From Rhodobacteraceae bacterium UBA3087 (GTDB lineage: Bacteria; Pseudomonadota; Alphaproteobacteria; Rhodobacterales; Rhodobacteraceae), in assembly GCA_002367285.1 (NCBI GenBank), contig DFBF01000188.1:1-18237 (forward strand): DNA of 18,237 nt. The letters are read 5' to 3'. The translations under genes and the position numbers were made by a program. Of the stretch, positions 13,208 through 18,237 are shown one piece after another. Position 1 is the stretch's first letter. Every line of letters starts with the position of its first letter. The notes beneath the pieces were generated by a model. That model worked only from the letters and a program-made list of their open reading frames with translations, did not search any database and was not told the DNA's origin.

Positions 13208-14490
13208 GGCCGTGTATTTGCATCTTCGCGCCCATCCACACCGACAACCGGCGGTGTAGACGGCACGTCTTCCGGCACCTCATGTGGCGGGGTGTCGGGC
13301 ACGGGTTCTGGTTGCGCGTCCGCCATGGTCTCCGGCGCCTCTTCGGGCAGGGCCTCATAAGACCTCTCGCCACAAATCGCACGCATCTCCTGCCATTCGG
13401 CCTCGCTCAGAATGGGCCGTGTCTCGACCCCCGATGCCTCGGCGGCCACCCGCGCCGCTTCGATCCGGTCCGCCATGGTCGGGTGCGACGCCAGGTGGGC
13501 AATAATGCCTTCCGCGTCGCCATGTTTGTCCCGCAACCGGGCAAACATCGTGCCCAGCGCGCCGGGCGACACCTCGGCGTCGGTCAACACCTCGTGGGCG
13601 AACTCATCCGCCCCGGCCTCGGCCGCCTGGGAATAACTGGCGTTGATCAGCTGGTTGGCCATGAACAAGACCGCCGTGCCACCCGCGAAATCGCCAAACA
13701 GCAGGCCCAGCACGCCAATGGACCCGGCCGAGCGCAGCGCATCACGGGTTGGGTCCCGGTGGGCGACGTGGCCGATTTCATGGGCCAGAACCGCGGCGAC
13801 TTCTTCAGGCGTTTCAGCCGCCTCAATCAGCCCGCGAAACAGGGCGACGTGACCGCCAGGCAGCGCGAAGGCGTTGACCAGATCGTGGTCCAACACATGC
13901 ACCTGCAAGGGATATGGCAGATCGCCCTCGGCGTTCAGACGCACACGCATCTCTTCCAGCGCGGCGGTGCCCGCAGGGGCCGTGCACAGCGGCAACGGCG
14001 CCGCGCCCGCCTGGTTCAACGCCACGCGGATCTGTTCAAACGTCTTGTCGCCCAGCGCCTTTTCGCCCTCGGGCGGCAGGAATTCCGCCAGTTGATCCGC
14101 CATCACCGGCACCAGCACAAAGATGATCAACGCGACCGAGGCAATCGCCCCCAGCCCCCATTTCACCATTCGCCCGACGTTTTCCACAGGCGGACGTTTC
14201 AACAGATCGGGTGCCAGCTTTTTAATGTGGTCCACCGGCCCTTTGCCCCGGATCGACAGGCGCGACAGCGGATCGTCAGACCGTGACAACAGGATCGACG
14301 CCCGGCCTGCCTGATCGGGCAAACGGCGCAGGACGTACAGCGGCCATTCTTCGACCGCCCCATCCGGCAGCGTCAGGCGCAAACGATCGGGGTGCACAGC
14401 CGGAGCCAGCTGCACCTCGACCCGCTGCCAACGCGCGTCTTGTCCATTGGCGTAATAGGCAAACAGACGGTTTTGGTCCTGATCACTCAT
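13204..14490 (-). CDS. M48 family membrane-associated zinc metalloprotease
   Basis: This 428-residue protein has a cytoplasmic N-terminal domain (about residues 1-108), one TM helix (about 112-130) and an M48 peptidase domain. VLAHEIGHVAHRDP (234-247) gives the HExxH zinc site (His237, Glu238, His241). AEAGADEFA supplies the third ligand, Glu291, in the usual ExxAD motif. NAFALPGGHVALFRGL (206-221) is the conserved segment ahead of it. The C-terminal 50 residues form a Pro/Glu-rich tail of low complexity. The family includes LoiP/BepA-like periplasmic proteases involved in envelope quality control; the exact role here is unknown. It overlaps the upstream DUF898 gene by ATGA, so the two are translationally coupled. 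Confidence 0.9.
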   Translation of the reverse strand: MSDQDQNRLFAYYANGQDARWQRVEVQLAPAVHPDRLRLTLPDGAVEEWPLYVLRRLPDQAGRASILLSRSDDPLSRLSIRGKGPVDHIKKLAPDLLKRPPVENVGRMVKWGLGAIASVALIIFVLVPVMADQLAEFLPPEGEKALGDKTFEQIRVALNQAGAAPLPLCTAPAGTAALEEMRVRLNAEGDLPYPLQVHVLDHDLVNAFALPGGHVALFRGLIEAAETPEEVAAVLAHEIGHVAHRDPTRDALRSAGSIGVLGLLFGDFAGGTAVLFMANQLINASYSQAAEAGADEFAHEVLTDAEVSPGALGTMFARLRDKHGDAEGIIAHLASHPTMADRIEAARVAAEASGVETRPILSEAEWQEMRAICGERSYEALPEEAPETMADAQPEPVPDTPPHEVPEDVPSTPPVVGVDGREDANTRP

Positions 14491-15674
14491 AACGCCGCCC
14501 CCACGTCCAATGCATCGGCAAAGCCTTCCGCCTCGGCAAATTCATCGCGGGCGCGTTGGGTGATTTTTGCCAAAAGCTCAGGCTGTAAAACCTCGGTTTC
14601 TTCGGCGAAATGCTGCGCCAATGGCAGGGTCACAAACACATGTGTGAACACCCCCCACAGCACGAAAATCGCAAAATACCCCATGACAAAGAAGAACGTG
14701 GCAGACCAGCCGGGGATGGAGCTGAAGTCCCCCTCGAGGATCGCCTGCGGGTTCATCGACAAGCCCGCCGCCAGTGCCATGCCCAGCGTGAACATCACCG
14801 CGACGACCGCCGCGACAATGCACAGATAGGCCAGCGTGTAGCCGCCCAGATAGATGCCCAATACCCGTCCGGACCGTGGCTGGGCCTGAAACTGAACGCC
14901 CGCCATGCGTTTGGCCCCGGTCAGCAGGCGAAAGCTGTCGGCACGCCATTTTGCCATGCCATACAGCGCCCAAGGCCCCGTCAACAGAAAGGCCAGCGCC
15001 CACATCGGATTGTCAGAGGACCAGATCATGACACCCGCCACAGCGCTGATCGCGGCGGCGGAATACAACGATTTCATTGCGGGCAAAAGCATGGTCCAAC
15101 GCCCGCCCTGTTCCAGCCGCACGGTGCCATAAAACGTCCGATCCACCCGGTATTTTTCCAACGCAAACGCCATGCGCGGCCACAGAATGCCAAGGCTTGC
15201 CAGGGTGATCAGCCAATGCACCGCAGCGCGCCAGGCATAGCCCCAGGCGCCGGGCTCCAGCCCAAACCGGATGCCGCGCCAACGGGTGCGGGCCAACACG
15301 TATCGCCGGGCGCGATATTGCGCGAAGAATATCAACGGCAGCACACCGACGAAGGACATAGCATAGGCGACGAAATTACCCTGAAAAAGGCTGAAACTGA
15401 CAAACATCAGAAGCAGGTTCACCACGCCGATATAGAAGGCCAGAACCACGACCGCCGTCAAAAAGCCCAGCAGCTTTTCCCAGGGCGTGCCGGTGTATTC
15501 CAGCGGCGCGCCACCGGGGCGGATCGCGCTCCAGTAATAGCGGCGCAGGCGGGTTTTCATCCAAAAACGATAGAGCCCCAACGTAATCACCGTCAGGGCC
15601 CCCGTTTTCAAAGCCAGCCAGAACAGCGCGCCCTTGTCGCCGACGTATTCGGTTTTCAGGGGCGGCAGGATCAT
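14487..15674 (-). CDS. DUF898/YjgN-like multi-spanning membrane protein
   Basis: This 395-residue inner-membrane protein opens with the family signature: ALTVITLGLYRFWMKTRLRR (26-45), then YYWSAIRPGGAPLEYTGTP. The repeat RYVLARTRWRGIRFGLEP (124-141) also fits DUF898. About seven to eight hydrophobic segments are visible (roughly 17-36, 68-96, 102-118, 147-165, 205-240, 272-303, 325-350). No transport or catalytic motif is evident and the family's function is unknown. It starts 3 nt after the parC stop and ends in an ATGA overlap with the M48 protease gene, so all three genes probably form one operon. Pairing with a membrane protease suggests a partner role in envelope maintenance, which is inference. 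Confidence 0.88.
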   Translation of the reverse strand: MILPPLKTEYVGDKGALFWLALKTGALTVITLGLYRFWMKTRLRRYYWSAIRPGGAPLEYTGTPWEKLLGFLTAVVVLAFYIGVVNLLLMFVSFSLFQGNFVAYAMSFVGVLPLIFFAQYRARRYVLARTRWRGIRFGLEPGAWGYAWRAAVHWLITLASLGILWPRMAFALEKYRVDRTFYGTVRLEQGGRWTMLLPAMKSLYSAAAISAVAGVMIWSSDNPMWALAFLLTGPWALYGMAKWRADSFRLLTGAKRMAGVQFQAQPRSGRVLGIYLGGYTLAYLCIVAAVVAVMFTLGMALAAGLSMNPQAILEGDFSSIPGWSATFFFVMGYFAIFVLWGVFTHVFVTLPLAQHFAEETEVLQPELLAKITQRARDEFAEAEGFADALDVGAAL

Positions 15675-15677
15675 GGC

Positions 15678-18005
15678 TTACTCAAATTTGTTATCACGCG
15701 GAAATCCATAGGGCGGGGCTTTGCCCACACCCGCACGTTTGCCGATCCAGGGCGACATGTCCACCTCGGTGCGTGTGCGATCCCCGGCGGCGGGCCAGGA
15801 CAGGCCCTGTTCCAGATCAAAGGTTTTCACGTCACACAGACCGCCGTCCAACTCCAACACACCCTGTTTGCCGCGCGCGCTGTGGTACTTTTGCAAACGC
15901 ACGCCTTTGCCCCGGCCCATCTCGGGCAGTTCGGACACCGGGAAGACCAGCATTTTACGGTTTTCCGACATGATCGCGACGTGATCGCCGACGATCGGCA
16001 CACAGGCCTTGGCCACATCATCCCCCACGTTCAACACCTGTTTGCCGTTACGCGTCTGGGCCAGAACATCGTTCTGGTTGACCACAAACCCATTGCCCGC
16101 ATTGGAGGCAACCAACAGTTTCTGGTCCGGCGTGTGGATGAACATGTCAAAGATTTCGACATCATTGGGCAGGTCAACCATCAAGCGCACAGGTTCGCCC
16201 ATGCCCCGCCCACCGGGCAGATTGGCCGCCGACAGAGTATAGAACCGACCGTTCACGCCAAAGATCAGAATGCGGTCGGTGGTTTCAGCATGGAAGGTGA
16301 AACGCGGGCCATCGCCGTCCTTGAATTTCAGCTCGCGGCTCAGGTCGATATGGCCCGACATGGCGCGAATCCAGCCCATCTGGCTGCACACCACCGTGAT
16401 CGGTTCGCGTTCGATCATCGCCTCCAGCGGCACGTCTTCGACCACGCCCGCCTCGGCAAACTGGGTGCGGCGCGCGCCGCCCTCGTAATTCTTGCCGAAC
16501 AGCTTTTTGGTTTCCTTCAACTGCTCCGAAATCCGGTCCCATTGCAGGTCTTCACTGTCCAGCAGGTCCTCAAGCCCAGCGCGTTCGCGCATCAGCTCTT
16601 CCTGCTCGCGCTTCAGCTCCATTTCTTCCAGACGGCGCAAGCTGCGCAGGCGCATGTTCAGGATCGCTTCGGCCTGAACCTCGCTCAGCTCTCCACCACC
16701 GGCAAGCGGGCTGACATAATCGGCCTCGGTCATTGCACGCGCGTGATCGCGGCCCCAATCCTCGCGCATCAGCGCGGCCTTGGGGTCGTCGTCATACCGG
16801 ATAATGTCGATCACGCGATCCAGATTAAGGAAGGCAATGATGAAGCCTTCAAGTACCTCAAGTCGACGGTCGATCTTTTCCATCCGGAAAATTGACCGGC
16901 GTTGCAACACGTCACGGCGATGATCCAGGAACGCGCGCAACACTTCCTTCATCGAACAGACCTTGGGCGTCACGCCGTCAATCAGCACATTCATATTCAG
17001 GCTGAACCGCGTTTCCAGATCCGAGTTGCGGAACATCATGTTCATCAACAGCTCAGGATCGACATTCTTGGACTTGGGTTCCAACACCAGACGAATGTCA
17101 TCGGCGCTTTCGTCCCGCACATCGGCCAGAATCGGGATCTTTTTCAGCTGAATGATCTCGGCGATCTTTTCGATCAGCTTGCTCTTTTGCACCTGATACG
17201 GGATTTCGGTGACAACGATCTGCCACTGACCACGGCCAAGGTCTTCGACCTCCCACTTACAGCGCAAACGGAAGCTGCCGCGCCCGGTGCGATAGGCATT
17301 GGCGATATTGTCGCGGGGTTCGACAATCGTGCCGCCAGTCGGGAAATCCGGGCCGGGCACAAAGTTCAGCAACGTATCGTCGCGCGCGTCCGGCACCTTG
17401 ATCAGATGCAGGCAGGCATCGACCAGTTCCGAGATGTTATGGGGCGGAATATTGGTCGCCATGCCCACGGCAATGCCCGCCGCGCCATTGGCCAGAAGGG
17501 TGGGGAATTCAGCCGGCAAAACCACCGGTTCGGTCAAACGCCCGTCGTAATTGTCGCGAAAATCGACCGCGTTTTCGTCCAGACCTTTCAGCATCGCTTC
17601 GGCGACCAGGGTCATGCGGGCTTCGGTATATCGCGCCGCCGCCGGGTTATCGCCGTCGATGTTGCCAAAGTTACCTTGGCCGTCGACCAGCGGATACCGC
17701 ACGTTGAAATCCTGCGCCAAACGCGCCATGGCGTCATAGATCGCCGCGTCACCATGAGGGTGGAAATCCCCCATGGTATCGCCGGAAATCTTGGCCGATT
17801 TCAGGAACTTGCCGCTGGACACCAGCTTCAGACGGCTCATCGCATACAGGATGCGCCGGTGCACAGGTTTCAACCCGTCACGTGCATCAGGCAGCGCCCG
17901 GTGCATGATCGTCGACAGGGCATATGTCAGATACCGGTCCCCGATGGCCCTGCGAAGGGGTTCGGAAATATCGCGGGTTTCTTTGTCGTTGTTGCTCTCA
18001 CTCAT
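15678..18005 (-). CDS. parC: DNA topoisomerase IV subunit A
   Basis: ParC is the DNA cleavage/religation subunit of topoisomerase IV, which decatenates daughter chromosomes with ParE. The 775-residue protein begins DISEPLRRAIGDRYLTYALS after a short leader and has the catalytic segment AARYTEAR with active-site Tyr126. The quinolone-pocket region is HPHGDAAIYDAM (82-93), and a long coiled-coil follows (about 430-500). The C-terminal domain has ParC-type blades (LPGGRGMGEPVRL, MGRGKGVRLQKY) and lacks the canonical GyrA box QRRGGKG. This and the length favour ParC over GyrA. The ATG at 18005 has no recognisable ribosome binding site. It is the first gene of an operon with the DUF898 and M48 genes. 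Confidence 0.95.
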   Translation of the reverse strand: MSESNNDKETRDISEPLRRAIGDRYLTYALSTIMHRALPDARDGLKPVHRRILYAMSRLKLVSSGKFLKSAKISGDTMGDFHPHGDAAIYDAMARLAQDFNVRYPLVDGQGNFGNIDGDNPAAARYTEARMTLVAEAMLKGLDENAVDFRDNYDGRLTEPVVLPAEFPTLLANGAAGIAVGMATNIPPHNISELVDACLHLIKVPDARDDTLLNFVPGPDFPTGGTIVEPRDNIANAYRTGRGSFRLRCKWEVEDLGRGQWQIVVTEIPYQVQKSKLIEKIAEIIQLKKIPILADVRDESADDIRLVLEPKSKNVDPELLMNMMFRNSDLETRFSLNMNVLIDGVTPKVCSMKEVLRAFLDHRRDVLQRRSIFRMEKIDRRLEVLEGFIIAFLNLDRVIDIIRYDDDPKAALMREDWGRDHARAMTEADYVSPLAGGGELSEVQAEAILNMRLRSLRRLEEMELKREQEELMRERAGLEDLLDSEDLQWDRISEQLKETKKLFGKNYEGGARRTQFAEAGVVEDVPLEAMIEREPITVVCSQMGWIRAMSGHIDLSRELKFKDGDGPRFTFHAETTDRILIFGVNGRFYTLSAANLPGGRGMGEPVRLMVDLPNDVEIFDMFIHTPDQKLLVASNAGNGFVVNQNDVLAQTRNGKQVLNVGDDVAKACVPIVGDHVAIMSENRKMLVFPVSELPEMGRGKGVRLQKYHSARGKQGVLELDGGLCDVKTFDLEQGLSWPAAGDRTRTEVDMSPWIGKRAGVGKAPPYGFPRDNKFE

Positions 18006-18125
18006 GCAGGCTGTTTACCCAGCCACGCCGGGTCAAACAAGCGACGAGGGAAAACTTGGCCGGATTTCCCCTGAACGTGTCACCCGCGGGTCGGTAATTA
18101 GGGTTCAAGGGAATTGGTGAGTGAC

Positions 18126-18237
18126 ATGGCTATTATAAAACTTTCAGGATTGACGATCGGCACTTTGGCGGTGGCCATGATGGTATACGGGCGCGACGAA
18201 GGTCTGCCGCAGGATCGGATCGGGCAAGACCCTGAAC
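18126..18237 (+). CDS. N-terminus of a small exported or membrane-anchored protein, partial
   Basis: This plus-strand frame starts at ATG 18126 and stays open to the window end (37 codons). It reads MAIIKLSGLTIGTLAVAMMV then YGRDEGLPQDRIGQDPE. The first 20 residues form a hydrophobic signal or anchor segment, followed by a polar, acidic region. GGTGAG lies about 6 nt upstream; an in-frame GTG at 18117 with AAGGGA upstream is an alternative start. It is divergent from parC across a 120-nt gap. The family is not identifiable from this fragment. Confidence 0.65.
   Translation, partial: MAIIKLSGLTIGTLAVAMMVYGRDEGLPQDRIGQDPE

Noticed and set aside
14610..16895. 761-codon plus-strand open frame opposite parC and the DUF898 gene
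   Set aside because: It is the complement of two secure genes; no motif, ribosome binding site or domain supports coding.
1..18237. CRISPR arrays, insertion sequences, rRNA genes and phage genes
   Set aside because: No regularly spaced direct repeats, transposase or integrase motifs, or rRNA-like conserved stretches were seen on either strand.

Overview
This window is about 18.2 kb of a GC-rich alphaproteobacterial chromosome, most likely from the Rhodobacteraceae (Roseobacter group). The basis is protein-sequence character (EF-Tu, ParC, L1, L11, NusG), the gene order tuf - tRNA-Trp - secE - nusG - rplK - rplA - rplJ - rplL, and accessory families common in that group (GSCFA, DUF898). No database search was possible, so genus is not assigned.

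Left half, all on the minus strand and read from high to low coordinates: tuf (10975-9800), a membrane-anchored NYN/PIN-type RNase gene (9484-8891), tRNA-Trp (8626-8551), an unknown membrane protein (8396-7146), a GSCFA protein (7075-5936), an overlapping GDSH-motif SGNH-like protein (5952-5212), secE (5131-4934), nusG (4759-4226), rplK (4123-3698), rplA (3696-2998), a strong terminator, an ATGA-coupled pair made of an acylneuraminate-type cytidylyltransferase and a GT-B-like protein (2862-1151), an rplJ promoter/leader, rplJ (848-333) and the start of rplL (261 to the window edge). The textbook translation/transcription cluster is therefore interrupted in three places: tuf/trnW, trnW/secE and rplA/rplJ. 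The second and third interruptions hold genes that look like surface-glycan synthesis or modification. Terminators and local promoters sit at the joints, so the core genes appear to remain separately transcribed.

Right half: a small lipoprotein gene next to tuf (minus), a divergent cytochrome P450 (plus, 11846-13207), then a minus-strand operon parC - DUF898/YjgN-like membrane protein - M48 membrane metalloprotease (18005-13204). The P450 and protease genes converge with their stop codons sharing a TTAA. At the right edge a plus-strand gene for a small secreted or anchored protein begins divergently from parC and runs out of the window.

No rRNA genes, CRISPR arrays, insertion sequences, phage genes or recognised attachment sites were seen. 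The most interesting signal is the placement of envelope-glycan-type genes inside the ribosomal/transcription gene cluster, together with a membrane-tethered RNase between tuf and tRNA-Trp.
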